Positions 31,210 through 44,109 of a DNA stretch of 64,000 bases are shown here, piece after piece. The position numbers and the translations under genes were made by a program. The stretch is from Russula earlei. Its lineage: Eukaryota > Basidiomycota > Agaricomycetes > Russulales > Russulaceae. Position 1 is the first letter of the stretch. Each line of letters begins with the position of its first letter. The notes beneath the pieces were generated by a model that was not told the origin of the DNA, ran no database searches, and was given only the letters and a program-made list of their open reading frames with translations. The DNA is taken from assembly GCA_025769875.1 (NCBI GenBank), contig JAGFNK010000001.1:541791-605790 (forward strand), in the 5' to 3' direction.

Positions 31210-32427
31210 TGTGGCCGGGGGAGGGGGCTAATGGGCGAGGGTAAGAGCGACGGTGGTGACTGCGTATGGGTAAAGAGAAACAGTAAGCGAGCACGATTTT
31301 CTACTTGGATGCCACCGGTGCCATCACAGACCTTTCAAATGTGTGGCGACGCTGTAATGGCGATGGCGATGACACGTCCGCCCGCCACGCACACCACAAC
31401 CGCGTGCTCAATCGTGGGAAAACAGTCACGCGCCGTTGCGTTGCGGTAAACATATAATATACAGTAAACATATAAAGTTAAGTCGGGATCGACTCAATTC
31501 TGATGGTGGCGCCACCCCCTTGCTCCTAGTGGTGTTCCCTTTCAAATTGGCGTTTGTGGGCGGGCCACATCGAGACGTCTTGTCTTTGTGGAGGGAAATG
31601 CGAACATCTGAGCTGAACGGAGAAAAAAGAAAAACTCAAAGGCTTTGAGGGATGGGGAGCACGCCATTTCGGGCCACGGCCCCAGCCCTACCTATTGGAG
31701 CTCACAAGTGAACATGAGCACATGTTGCAAGCATGTGAATGATGTGAAAGTCGGCGCGTGGAGCGAGATCACGATCGTGAGTTCCCGGTCGTCTGTATCT
31801 GCGAGCTTTCGATCATGTCTATGTTTCGCCGGGCAAGTCCCAATTGAATCGAGTCGCCGTGGTTAGTCATCATTTGCATTGCAACACAGCCAACCACACA
31901 CCGGATTGCTGCCCGAAAAGAAATATTTGATGGAGTATCAGCGAGGATCAGGAACTACCATCTCGATGGCTGTCCTTGGGCGGGGGTGAGGATTACAACA
32001 CTGCAGCAGCAAGGCATGGCGGTGTACTCGCAGCTCGGTGTACTCACAGCTCAGGACCAACGGATGCTGACCGGTAAAAGGTACCACGACCGCGGTGGCT
32101 AATTTAGTTGTGCCCGCCCGGAGGTGATAAAGCAAAGTAAGCACTTGTTCACACTTCTCGACTTCCATTTCCCACCTTTTTTCCCTTCCTTCTCTGTTCG
32201 GATTGACGCTCTTTTAGGCTCTCATCTCCCTAGCACGGGATCAAAGGGGGACGTCGTCGTGGAATTCGAATTGTCTTCTCTTTTGTTCCCCATCGGTCCC
32301 TTTTGAGAATCTGCCTTCGGACGGCTCTTTGCACGCACGCATACACCTCCACTTACTTTGCCCCGACCTCATCCATTCCCTGTCCCCTTTCCTTTCCCCT
32401 CTCCCTCCATTCTCTTCCCACCAGCAG
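31210..32427. promoter_or_regulatory. Divergent intergenic region (OST4 and Ser/Pro-rich gene)
   Basis: About 1.2 kb with no supported coding sequence. A short direct repeat (GGTGTACTC-CAGCTC) lies near 32023-32050. A CT-rich leader (32360-32420) precedes the ATG at 32428, typical of fungal 5' regions. Confidence 0.45.
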
Positions 32428-35190
32428 ATGTCCTTGAAACGCTCCCGCACCGCCGTCCCAGTCCTTCTCAACGAGTTCCCCGCTCCCCCCACCTTCATCC
32501 CTCAAAATGTCTCGGCGGCGTCCAACCCACCCCCATCCCGACCGCCCTCTCTCCCGCTTCCACCCATCCCTGGGCCATCTCCCCTCTCTGAACACGACCT
32601 TTTCCAAATCACTTCTGCTACGCGTTCGCGTCGCGCTTCTCGTTTATCCACAGCCTCGAATGTGTCCTCATGGAGAGACTCTACCGCTAGCTTTACCAGC
32701 GCTGCGAATGGTCCGTCCTCGCTTGCCCTCCCTTCCTCGCCCGTCGTGATCACCCAGCCCTCGGCTTGCAACCCAACCGAGTCGGTCACCTCCATCTCGG
32801 CCCATCCTTCACGCCCCTACGTCATGCATGTTAATCAACCCAACCTCGACAATCACCGAACGACTCCCGCGTCGGTGACGATGAATCCAGCTATATGGGA
32901 GGATGAAGAGTCTCTTTCTTCTGTTGACCCCGTCGAACCCTCTCTCACGCGCACTTCTCTCTCTGACATCCCCCGCGCCTCTCCATCCCCTCACCCCGTC
33001 GTCAATGATGTACCTCCTCTCCATGAAGAGCGTCTTTCCGCAATCGATATGCGTGACCTTCCCGCTCTACAGGACGATGACATCACCGATCGAGTCTCAC
33101 AACCCCATTCATTAAATTCGCAGATGCACACCCCACGACCAAAGAGCCCCACGCTCAAGTCTCGCATTCGTCCAGCCCTGCCGCGGCCGCAACCAAAGAG
33201 TAACTCAACCGGCAGTAAAGCTCACAGGCGTACCTCGTCCGCTACACAGGATGCTCGGAACCGAGGGTCTTGCCATGATATCAGCCACGTGCCCCTCGCT
33301 GTTAAGTCCGACCGTGCTTCCAGCCCAGACATCGCAAGTATCATCGCTACCACGCCCCGTCCGAGGCGCCGATCTGAAACATCCTCGACCCGTTCGAGGT
33401 CGCGGTCTCAGTCACGCCGACGAGCGCCAAAGTCCTCACTGGGCTTACCCGGGACTAGTGCTGTTGGGAGGTTATCCATGTTATCTCTTCCTGACGAACC
33501 AGCTCGCGAAGGCCGCGCATCACTCCCATCACGAAACATGTTTCCATATGCTCACAACGCCGATGGCGACGGATTATGGAATGAATGTTCTTTAATAGAT
33601 GATTACGGCGTCATTCTTCGCGGTGACGACGGAGATTTTGCCAATGTGCCTGACGAAGATGATGCTGCAGGCGAATCTGACTCAAGTTTGGATCTACACA
33701 CACCGCTACCGTGTGTCCTTTTTCTTCTATTTCGTTAACTTTTCCTCACGGAATTGTCATTCGGTCTTGCAGGAGCCTCATGCTACGGGATGGGCTGCTT
33801 TCCCCTCACTCGAAGTTATTACCTCATAACGTCAGCTCTGATCCCCTCGTCGTTGCTACGGACGGCAATCGACATGGTAGTGTGCTGTCGAACTGTAAGC
33901 GATCCGTGTCAGCTGATGATGTAAATATCTCCTGACCGGTTTTGTAGCCATGACCAAATCCGGTGTTTTCAAGGACGAGCGGGACACCATCCGTCGCAGA
34001 GTGCGCCACAGAGACGGACATCTGCTCCGGGGTGGTATCGGGTTGACAACTGGCTTAGGGTGGAGTGATAGGTGCGCTGACACATGCTCGTTGATCACAT
34101 CTATTGACTCCCCTTTTCCTTTCCCCATTTATTGTCTGTGCACAGCGAGGATGAAGATGCGCCGTCTCCTCTCACAAAGCGACTTTCACACCTTGCACTC
34201 TCGCGCCAGTCTTCGGCAGCCTCCATCAAAACTGTCGCACGCAATTCGCGCTCTCATACACACCCTCTTTCACGCTCATTTTATGGGGAGGCTCAAGTAA
34301 AGTCAAATGAAATTTTGAAACGCCCATCACTTCCGCCGACGTCGTGGGAAACTCGTAGCCGAACGACCGCCTCAACGTTATCTCTCAACATTCCTGAGCA
34401 GGTCACTTCGAACCCTACATCTACCCAGACACGTTTCTCCGAACCCCCCCCCTCTCGCGTTGACATCGATGCTCAACGGAATGACCAAGTGAGGACTCCC
34501 TCCACTTCATCCACCCAGAGTTTACCGGGGCCAATCACCCCCGATGTGATGGATGTTCCGCCCATCAAATCTTGGGACCGTGATAAGAGTCTTCCACCCA
34601 TTCCTTTATCTCGCGGCCCATCATTTGCGAATCTGCAACCAAAGGAACCATCGTCTGACATAAAGAAACGTCCCCCGAGACTAGACACGCTCCCCTTGAG
34701 GCGACCGATCTCCTCTGGATCCGAACTGTCAGACTCGCCCATGGTGTCGACACATACTCCAAGATTGTCACACACCCAGCCAACCACACCTTCCACGCGT
34801 CCCACCCCTCGTCCTTTGCAGCTTTCGGCCTCTCTTGGGTCTGGCTTACAGCCAGGCGAACCAGCATCCATGCAAGGTCGTTTACTCGGCTACAACCGTC
34901 AATTGCATGACCAACAGCGCGGGCGAGCATCATCTGGTCCATCTCCACCGGCATCGATTAGCCACCGCCCGGGCGTGCGAACTCTTAATTCGGTGTCATC
35001 TTCGCGTTTATCCAGGTCTGGTTCAGCGGATCTTTCACTTTCGGAATTGGGCGAGCCGCGATTACGACCTCGGACTGGAACTGGCATGGTGTACAAAAAA
35101 AGCTCTATGAGCCTGACCAGAGCTGCCGCGGACGTGCAGGCACAGAGTCGGATACGCATGCCATCTGAAAAGACGGCAGTGGCCTTATGA
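32428..35190 (+). CDS. Large Ser/Pro-rich protein with conserved RHRDG-LLRGGIGLTTGLGWSD block
   Basis: Exons 32428-33710, 33773-33894, 33948-34071 and 34146-35190 give 857 residues. All introns have good donors (GTGTGT, GTAAGC, GTGCGC) and pyrimidine-rich acceptors, and every junction keeps frame. Most of the protein is disordered: Ser, Pro and Arg repeats including an SRSRSQSRRR patch near residue 330. The only compact block spans exons 3 and 4: VFKDERDTIRRRVRHRDG, then LLRGGIGLTTGLGWSDSEDE and DAPSPLTKRLSHLALSR. I recall this block in uncharacterised proteins of other basidiomycetes but know no function. The Ser-Pro and Thr-Pro richness suggests a phosphoregulated scaffold; that is inference. 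The ATG follows a CT-rich leader. Confidence 0.75.
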
Positions 35191-36805
35191 GCGAGGCAGA
35201 TAGTGGCGAGTATATTCCTTCAGTTGTTCAAGCGATACCATAACGCACTCTTCTCTTATATCACAATTGGTGCCCAAGAGACTATTTCTTGTATATTATT
35301 ATGTGCTTACATATTGGCTACCCAATCCTTGTCCCGAAGGAAAGCACTGTTTATTCCCTAGACACCCTACATATGTTACCCACTGGCTCATCACGGCCTG
35401 CTTTTATTTTCTCCTTCAGCTTACACTATACCCTTTGTTAACTGTTGTGGATGTACAACATTAGTGGCATGGTTATCACATTGATGCGGACATGAATTAT
35501 GTCAAATCAGCGCGCAAACGAGGGAAGGCATGCATCCTTTGAGGACCCGATAGTACGTTGGTTGCACATCGGTCGAATCATTCATGGCTACAAGAGGCAC
35601 TTGACAGACGGAAATCACGAACTTGAGAAAGCACGACACTAGCTACTACTGGCGACCCGTTTCCCGCGTTCTGCAAGACGAGTCGAAGCAAGTGTTCGTG
35701 GCGTTCGTCGACGTAGCACATGATGAGATCTATTGTCAAATGGAAGCCTGCGTAACTAAGTAAGACACTCCTGATACTTCTTCGGCATTCCTCCACGCAG
35801 GCGGTTGCGGGCGGCCCGACCCGAGAAGGTGCACGAGGACAAAGTCGATCAAAGATTAATACCTCATCAACGGGGCCATACATACAAGGCTTCCCCGTGT
35901 CCCGTTGCACCATCGGGACGCAACTCCCATCTTTAGAAAGAGGGGAGGAGATCCCTACTGACGTACGATTCTGCATTCATTACTGTACATGGAATCGCAG
36001 CGGGAGAGGGAGATAGACAGACGGTACGAAACCCTGTTTCTCGGTGCCATGATTGCGCAAGAGTTCACGCACACGCGGCAACACCAGAGGTCTCTGTCTT
36101 GTCTTCTCCGAAAGGAAAGGAAAGGGAAGGGAAGAGAAGAGAAGAGAAGGGAAGAGAAGTCCAAAGTCTCTGAGGGCGCCGCCGGCCTTGGCATACACGC
36201 TGGGCTCGTCGTCAATCAGGGATAAGAGGATTCCCTTTCCCGGAGTTGCCTACGGGATGGGATGACCCGTGGGGGCTAAGGATGGAAGGGAAGCGTGAAG
36301 GGCGTGCGGGCGTGCGTGCATCTGTCCCGCGTTTTCGGCGGGAGCAGGCCGAGCAGAAGCAATCAAGCCAGCTGACCTGTGATCGAACCCACCAGTATGG
36401 TGAGCGTAGAAGGAAGTGACTGGCTGACTTTTGGGTGCAGGTATGGACAGACGGCACGAATAACGGAGATGGCTGGGACAAGCGAGAGTGAGGATGGGTC
36501 TCGGTCCCGTCTCGTGCACAGCGCGCCAGTCGGAAACGGAAACGCGTCACACACAGCACGGCCATATCATCTCTCTCAGGCTATGCACAAAAGTCGAGCA
36601 GTCCTCTCTTTGCCTAGACGCGCGCGACTCGGGCGTTGTCGTGAACGACATGAATGAATGCGGCGATGCGTTTTTCTTGACCAAAAAAAAAAAAAAAACA
36701 ACATACAAGCGTGAGAATGTCTGACGCGGTCACGTGGTAATTTATGGTCGTGTAATTAGCGTGCTACTAACCGTACTCACTGTACACGGTTGTATAGGCG
36801 TTCCG
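35191..36805. other. Intergenic region, no convincing gene
   Basis: A minus-strand open stretch of 132 codons (35578-35976) has no recognisable motif. There is a purine-only run at 36113-36160 (AAGGGAAGAGAAG type) and a 16-base A run near 36685. The acceptor-like CTACTAAC ... TATAG at 36763-36796 suggests a 5' exon of the next gene may lie here. Confidence 0.4.
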
Positions 36806-38515
36806 ATGTACTTGTCCCTATCATCCAGCGGCCCCATCGAGTGGAACCACAACCAAGAGTCCTCCCTCATCCAAGATGTCTCCCCCTTCTCCCCTGCATA
36901 CGACGGTCGCTCGACGACGACGCTCCGCGAGAGAATGCGCGAACTGTACTTGCAGTTTCTCTGGCTCCCCGAGGTACACGACCACCCCCCTCCTCTTCTT
37001 TTTAGCTCACTTTCTCTTTCTCGACGTTCCTGCGTTTTTTCCCCCCCCCTTATTATCATTCACTCTACCGAAAGTCCGTCATGCCGTTGAATCAGTTCGT
37101 CCGCATGGCCCGATCGCTCGCAAGGCATTCCGCGCCGGCCTCCTCGGCGGACGACGAAGCGCACCCGCTGCATGCCGCCCTGGACGGCGTCACGCTCACG
37201 GGGAAGTGGTGCAGCTACAAATACCAAGAACGTCTGCCGAACGCGCTCGTCGTCCCGCCGCGAGCGCCGTGCGCGGACACGGGCGCGGACACGGACACGG
37301 ACAGGGAAGCGTCCATCATGCGCTTCGTGCTCGACCGCCACGCGCCGCGCCCCGAGCGACCCGAGGGCCCCGCGCGGGATCGGGATCGGGATCCATCGCG
37401 GTCGTCGTCGGACGAGAGCAGACGCTGGCTGTCCGAAATCGAGAAGCGAGAGTGAGACACGTCCCCGTCCAGTCCAGAGGGCCGCCCCCCCCCCCCCCCC
37501 CCCCCCCTTCTTCCTCCCCCTTCCCCCCTTTTTCCTTTCTTTTCACGCTCTCGGCCGGCGGCGGCACGCTGACCGTCGGTTTGCGTTGCAGGGTCAAGAT
37601 ACAGATACTCCTCCACCTCCTCAAGCTGACCCTCCCGGGACCATGTTCTGCGGCTCCCGTCCGCCCGCTCCCGGTCCCGTCGCACGCACGGAAGAAGAGG
37701 CGGAGGGTCCAGCCGTCTTCGGACGAGGAGGTGGACCCCACGCCCCGAAGCGTTCTCGAGGATCGACTGGAAGGGCTCATGGACAGGCTCGTCCTTTGGC
37801 AGATGGCATTGCCGGATGTCGAAGCAGGTGCAGACGGAACCAAACCCGTACGTGATTGGATGCAGATGTTCTGCGACGACGTAGTGCAGCCGGCGTGAGT
37901 GACGCAGCACAAAAGACAATTTTATTGACTCGACTCAAAATCTTCCCCTCAACGTCAGGTTTTCTCAGGAACTGCCAGAACAGTACAAACTCTTGCGCCA
38001 GAAGCTGTTCCGAATTCCACAGTGGATGTCGTCCTCGGACGCAGAGTCGGACGGAGACAATGATATGAACGACAGTAACGACGCGAAATCCACCCCACAA
38101 GACGAAGAGCGACCGGACCATGCGGCGCTCCTCTTCAACTCTGCTCGCGCTCGCACAAACAACGCCGATTCGAAGCACGGCAGCGCCGCGCAGTCACGCT
38201 CGCGTTCTCTCTCAATCTCACTGGAGCAAGAGGCTGGGATGCGTCGGACGGAATCCAACCCGCGCAGGGTTTTACACCGCGAAGTGAGCATGTCGAAGGT
38301 ATTCAAGGGTCGCCGCAATGGCAACGACGGGACTGACCAGGGCGCGGCCACCACCTGCGAAGAAGGCCGCCGTTGAAGAGGACAGCTCGTCGGCGACTGC
38401 GACCAGCGCCGCCACCCATGCGCAAGCGAAGGGGCCGATCGTCCTCGTGGAAGGCACGCCGCAGAAGCCTAAAGCCAAGTCAAAATCCGCCCACGCGCAC
38501 CGAAAACGAGCCTGA
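36806..38515 (+). CDS. SLD3: DNA replication regulator SLD3-like protein
   Basis: Exons 36806-36973, 37075-37451, 37592-37894 and 37959 onward; the junctions keep frame. Exon 1 reads GPIEWNHNQESSLIQD and RMRELYLQFLWLPE. Exon 2 has PLNQFVRMARSLAR and GKWCSYKYQERLPNAL. Exon 3 has VKIQILLHLLKLTLPG, a basic patch and LEGLMDRLVLWQM, DWMQMFCDDVV. Exon 4 has LPEQYKLLRQKLFRIP and REVSMSKVFK. These blocks fit the Sld3/Treslin domain of fungal SLD3, which joins CDC45 to the MCM helicase at origins after CDK phosphorylation. The frame of exon 4 stops at 38374-38376. A Lys/Pro-rich tail with GPIVLVEGTPQKPK lies in the neighbouring frame to 38515, so a frameshift near 38310 is likely. A further 5' exon is possible. 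Intron 2 contains 23 consecutive C. Confidence 0.6.
37485..37507 (+). repeat. Poly-C run of 23 in an intron of the SLD3-like gene
   Basis: Uninterrupted C from 37485 to 37507, followed by a CT-rich tract. Such runs are prone to length change and assembly error. Confidence 0.95.
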
Positions 38516-41500
38516 GAGCGCCCCTCCGCTTAGGGCTCGGGAGCCTCTCGCGAGGATTTTGATCTCCCCCACCCACTCACATTCACATCGCCACGCCCAT
38601 GGGGTGGTCGATGTCGTCAAGACATATGACGGGCCAAAGGATGCGCCAAGGCGGCGCTGTATGATCGGCTAGTGGAGCGACAAGTCAGATCCCTCCGGGG
38701 AAATTTGATTTCCGCTAGACGACATTTACGTCACGTCACCCCTGCGATCTCGGACTCGATACCCGATGGCATATCCCGGATTTCCCCCTCTTAAAGGCAA
38801 CGAACGAGACATCCGTTCCTTTTGCTCGCCCCACTTCCCCCGTTGATATGTATGAAGAGGAAGATCAGATGGAAATGCCAGAAGCCCACGTAAGGGGCTG
38901 CTCGGCTGGAAGGAAATCTGGCCAGAGGGAGGAAAATGTGCTCGTTAGTACCTACCTTGGTCACTGGGCGTGAATTATGCCTTCTGCGGCGTGGACGGAC
39001 GGTCAACGGTTACCGAGCCTGGTCGGATCCATTCCCTTTGTGCAGCACTCTCGGACGACGGAGACGAAGGCACAAGCAGGAAGGCGGCAGAACTGACCGA
39101 GCGTGTGTGTGCGTCGTGAGCGAATTGAAAACCTTCGCGCGACGTGAATGGCGTTTGTCGCCAAGCCGACGGACGGGTACGGTAGGAGATCGGCCCATAG
39201 ACGTGAGCCACCAGCGGAAAAAAGGGGGGAGAGGGAGGGAACAGGACGAAAAAATAAATTTTATTTTGCGTCTTCATTCTCGCGTTCTCGGATCATGCCA
39301 AGAATCTCCCCTGTTCCCTAGCTTTTGTTCCGTTAAGCCGAGAGATGCGATTCGCAAGTGGCTACCTGACTGCCCTGGGGAGAAGTGAGGCCGTAGGGAG
39401 GAGGGAAGGGAAGGGAAGGGCAGGGGAAGGGCGCGTGCCAGGGGAACCTGAGGGGGACATAAGGTTCAGTTCAGCGAGCCCCAGAAAAAAACAGGGTTTG
39501 GTTTTTTGACGCGTCGACTTATCACCGAAGAACGGGAACAGGTCCCCAGGGATCGTACGTTACGTCGTGGCATGTAGGTAAGTAAGTATCTGCATTACGC
39601 ACCCGCCGCCCCCTCCTCCATCACCTCCTCCATCGAGACCCCTCGCCTTTACCCCTTGGGAAGGGGGTGTGGGCGAGGCGCGTTCAATGCGGCGATAAGC
39701 CAAGCCCCAGAGGGCGATTGATGCGCCGCAGACGCTCGCACTTCACACCACCTCCCCACCCCATACCCTCTGTTCCTCCTCTTTCCCCCTCCCCATAGCA
39801 CAAGAAACAAGAAGAGAGAACATCCGCGTTGGGGATGCGGCAGGTGCGGGGGACGAGGTGGGGTCTTTCTTCCCCTCCCCATTCCCCCTCGCGCGGGCTG
39901 GGGTATTGGGAGCGCTGCAGGTCCCAAAAACGATAAATGAACCAGGCACGCCGCGCCGAGACTGAGGAGGGCCCGGGTCGCGTGGGGAGATGGGGAGTGA
40001 TGAAGATGGAGATGTGCGGTGCATCGCATCGAAGGGGGGGGGGGGCCCTCATGACTGATTGTGTGGGAATGGGAATGTGATGAATGAATCCGCGCGCGCA
40101 TGATGTTATGTTATGTATGTGATGCGTGCGTCCCTGGTCTGCCTACGACATCACGCAATGGGAAGATGGGCCTTTGCTTGGCAGGCGCGAGAGAGGGGAG
40201 GTCGTCGTCATTGGTCACGGTGTCGGCGTAGACGTCGTGCGACACTGGCAAAGAGCGGAAAACAGATGCAGCACAGGCCTGGCTCGGAGTCCAGCCCAGC
40301 CACTCTGCCCCGCCCCGCCCCGTCTGGTCTGGCTTGAATGGATTCCTTCCTCTTCGATCCGTCTCACGCACACGGCGACGGACGGACGAACGGGCAGTCA
40401 CGGACAGATCACAGACAGATCGGCATCATTCACCTTTTTTACTGCATCCCTTGTCGCACGGACTGACCAACTTGGCCCCGAACGCCTCTGACGACGATCA
40501 TCGGAACTCAGCCCTTTCTGCCCCCAGTGGTCCTGACACGACCCTTCGAGGCGTGAGCAGGGGTCCCACTGGAAGAGTGAGGACAGATCGGGAAAGCCCC
40601 CCCCATCCACGTCTACCAAAGGCCCTCCGACCACCGACCGACCCCCCTGCCGACCCCCCTGCTGCGAGAAGTGCGGGATGGCGAACAAAAGAAAAGCAAA
40701 GCAGTGCATGTCTTTACGGGTCCTGCGCCTTCCCCCTTTCTGCCAATTGAACGTCCGGCAATCGGCGGTCCCGGGAAGCGCGATTTTTTTTTTTTAAGTA
40801 CTCGCACTGTACTAAACTGATAAGCGGCGGCGAGCGAAGTGTGGAACCCGTGGACACGGGCAAGGTATGTAAGAAGAGAACGAAGAGAAGGAGAGCCGCA
40901 GGAGGGGAAGAGGGGGGTGGGGGGGGAGAGACCCAGGGGGGAAGCTGCGTCAGTTTACTCAATCGCAATCGCCGCCTCTCTTCCGAACGAACACGACGAC
41001 ACGACGTGTTGGCGTGGCGCGGAGACCTGAGACCCTCTCTCTCCTTAAGGCGGTCAAGGGAGAAACTCTGACTTGAGTCGTGGCCAAAAAAAAAAAAAAG
41101 CGTCGCAACGAAGGCGGCATCAGTGCGTCCGAGACAGAGCACAGACGCACGACGTCAATGCACGGTTATGGTCGCCGCTGTCACGCGGCACGTCGTGCGT
41201 CAGACGTCCAGTAGCACCGGCACCGGCCACTGGCCACTCAGCGCTGGTATAGCGCAGCGGCGACGAGACGGACGGACGGATGGACGGACGCAGCGCCCTA
41301 CAGCAACACTACGCGTAATCAATCAATAACTGACTGTCCCATTCTTGACGAATGGGGAGGGCTGAACCCCGAGAGAGATATAAAAAAAAAAGTGCGCGCA
41401 CATGTCTCGTCGCATCGCAGTCATGTCATGCTATGTATGCGGTGGCGAGAGGCAAGAGGATTCACTATTCTGGAAAGGAAACGGCAACGTTGAGCGGCAC

Positions 41501-42983
41501 CCGGGACGAGAACCACGCAGCGCACACGGATGGGTCCCGGGCCACGCTTTGCGGTGCTGTTGTTGTGACTGAGCGCGCGGCACACGCGGGCGGCGACCAG
41601 AGCACCCCCCAACCGGACACCCGTCCACGTACGAGCACTGACAACCAGCGCCACATCATGCATCATGGCGCGCAGACATACAGTCGTGTCGTATTTTTAC
41701 AGTCAGCTTTGCGAACTCGACTTCCCGATATGATGCGTGCATATGCATACTGTTATGTATACAACATTTTTCGCTTCGGCCCGTTCTTTCCCGTTGGATT
41801 TCACACGTGCGCTTGCAAGCATTATGTCCTCGCTCGAGGGAGTGCGGAATGATGTGGATGCTGCGGTTGGCCTCTGGTTGCCGGCGTCGAATGCGCTCAT
41901 TAATGAGAGAGGGGGGGGGGGGGGGAAGAGAAGGGCGAATGCCTTTGCGAGCGGATAGTGATTAGGTAGCTCAGCTGTCAGATTTGTTTCGGCGAATACG
42001 TATAAGGCTGATGAGGGTCACTCCACCAGGGATTGATGCAATGGTACATGTACGAGAAACAAGACGTTTTCGTTCACCCACGAGGCGACCGACGAAGTAA
42101 AAAAGATCAGAAACCGGGATTTTGGTGGCAGATGCCGAGCACGCCGCAAGGTACAAGGTTGAACGTTGACCATTGAACCGTAACTTGAGCAGGGTCCAAA
42201 GCTTCCAGAACGAGGGTCGGATCGATCCCCTCCACCTATCTTGCGCATATGGATCGCGCGCACCTCCCCACGTCCCCCACGTCCCCACGGAACTCTAGTG
42301 AGGGTTGTCTCTTCGCTTCGCTTCGGGCGGAAGGACAGAACCCAAACAGCGCCAGTTCGTGAATTCGCGAATTCTGGACGAAAGCAGGTCGGCTGGCACC
42401 CTCCCGGAGCTCACAACAGCCACGTAGCATCCTTGTACGTGCGGCGTAATTTGGGGGGGAGGGAACTCTCCCGACGCACTTCTTTTTCCTCCTTGCCGCA
42501 GAAGGACAAAACGATGGCACCTGCGAGGAAGAATGTTGTCCCTTTCAACATTGGGGGTCAGTCCTACCCGGATTCGAAGAGCACACCGCCTTGCCTGTTG
42601 TCATACCGCCACCCTCGAACCGAGTCGAAGCGTCGTGGCCAAGGCAAGCGCTCTTTGCCGTTATCTTGACCCACGACGGCGACCGGCACCGTCTCTCAAC
42701 AGCCGGCCCGAAAGAACTTGGTCGTTCGTTGTCGGGACAGATCCGCTATCGCAACAATTTCGAGGACCATAGAGAGCAGTCACAAATATTTGATGGATTT
42801 AAAGGGGAAAACGCGACGTGCCCAAGGCAGCGGGGTGATTTAGAGATAGCGAGACGTAATGGTGATTCCGGTTACATTCGTGAGTCCAGAACAGAACTAA
42901 CAAGGGGGCACAAACGGTCCACTCGACTCATCAGTTTCGAGAACCATACGCTCAAGGGTGGAAACGACGGCGCCCTATGGCCC
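38516..42983. other. 4.5 kb non-coding stretch
   Basis: CG-rich with no open frame bearing recognisable motifs. It contains many homopolymers and simple repeats: CCGCCCCGCCCCG near 40310, T10 near 40787, A13 near 41086, G16 near 41911, GGACGGAC-type repeats near 41270 and GGGAAGGGAAG near 39400. It may hold long regulatory sequence for the zinc-finger gene or an untranslated transcript; nothing in the sequence decides this. Confidence 0.45.
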
Positions 42984-44109
42984 TTAATGAGCCCGCCACC
43001 GGGTGCTCGTCGTGCGAGGTCCTCTCGTATCGGAGGAATCTGCAGGTGACACACCACCGTTGTCTGGTGGGGGGGCTTCCGGCTGCTGATCATGATATCG
43101 TATAATCTGAATGCCAAGACCTGGTGCGCCCGGCGAGGAATAGAACGACGACCCCTGTCTGGGTGTCTGCGGGGTCGTCGAGGTCAGATGCTTCCTGTAG
43201 TGGCGGCGCATGTTCGAGTTCACGTTAAACTCTCTCCCGCAATTCGGAAACGGACATTTGAATGCTGGGGGAAAGGGCGCGGCAAAGGGGTAAGCACGGA
43301 TCTAGATGAGAGGCGCCATACGCAACACGACCCACGTTTATCGCCCGTGTGCGTGTTCACGTGAATAGCGAGACTGCTCGGTCGGTTGAAGCGTTTGGCG
43401 CAGTGCGGGCAGGCATGTCTTCTCCCGCTGTCCGACTGCCTGTCAGCAGCGGTCGGAGGGAGGCTATCGTCCGGGCTGAGGTCGCCCTGCGACGAAGCGT
43501 CGGATCCAGCGCTGTCGTTTTCTGATATCGTCGACGAAGGCGACGACGGGCGCGGCACCAACGCGGCAGAACCGACCGGATGAAGGCGAGGCGTTTCCTG
43601 TGGGGGCTGGAAAGAGGAGATCGAGAGTCGGTTTGGCTGGTGGGAAGCGCGGGGTGAAGGGGAAGAATTTATTGGCTCCGCAGGCGGAGCAGCGGGGTAG
43701 GCAAGAGAGGCGGACGGTGCAATGGGGCGATAGCCATCAGGGGGAGGTGGCGCAGGCAGTCGCCTGTCAATATGCCCAGAATTGGGCCGCGCGAGACCGG
43801 CTGTGCTGCTGGGATGGTCACTGCAGGGTAGCGAGCGAACCGACTGTTCCTGTAGTGATACAATCGTCGACCCGGGTTTTTCATTTGTTCCATTAAAGAA
43901 CAAAGCAAGATGACGTACAGAAAAATGCCGAGTAGGGGTGGATTGAGGTTGGTAATTTCTACCGCCGGTAGCCAACAGATGATCTGGTGGGGTAGATGAG
44001 TTTTGGTCGCAAGTGAGACGTGCTGCCCAGATGTGATACCAGGGAATAAAGTTCGGATGCCAGGCAATGAGACCGAATGATGACGTGAAGAGTCTGATGA
44101 GCGATCCAT
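42984..44109 (-). CDS. C2H2 zinc-finger transcription factor, four exons
   Basis: Minus-strand exons 44109-44040, 43983-43919, 43849-43336 and 43264-42984 give 309 residues; every junction keeps frame. The start MDRSSDSSRHHSVSLPGI follows from the splicing pattern. The middle is Pro/Ser-rich with SSPSSTISENDSAGSDASSQ. Two C2H2 fingers near residues 194-245 are joined across the last intron: CPHCAKRFNRPSSLAIHVNTH, linker TGDKP, then CPFPNCGREFNVNSNMRRH. All eight zinc ligands are present. The two-finger pattern with NSNMRRH is common in basidiomycete regulators, including some linked to fruiting-body development; the target here is unknown. The tail is Pro/Ser-rich. The gene is isolated between two long non-coding regions, as is often seen for developmental regulators. 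Confidence 0.8.

Noticed and set aside
37172..37919. Long open frames on both strands (198-234 codons)
   Set aside because: They cross the poly-C intron of the SLD3-like gene and are Arg/Gly/Pro-rich shadows of its exons.
42591..43049. Plus-strand open frame of 152 codons
   Set aside because: It overlaps the last exon of the minus-strand zinc-finger gene, has no motif and lacks codon structure; chance opening in CG-rich DNA.
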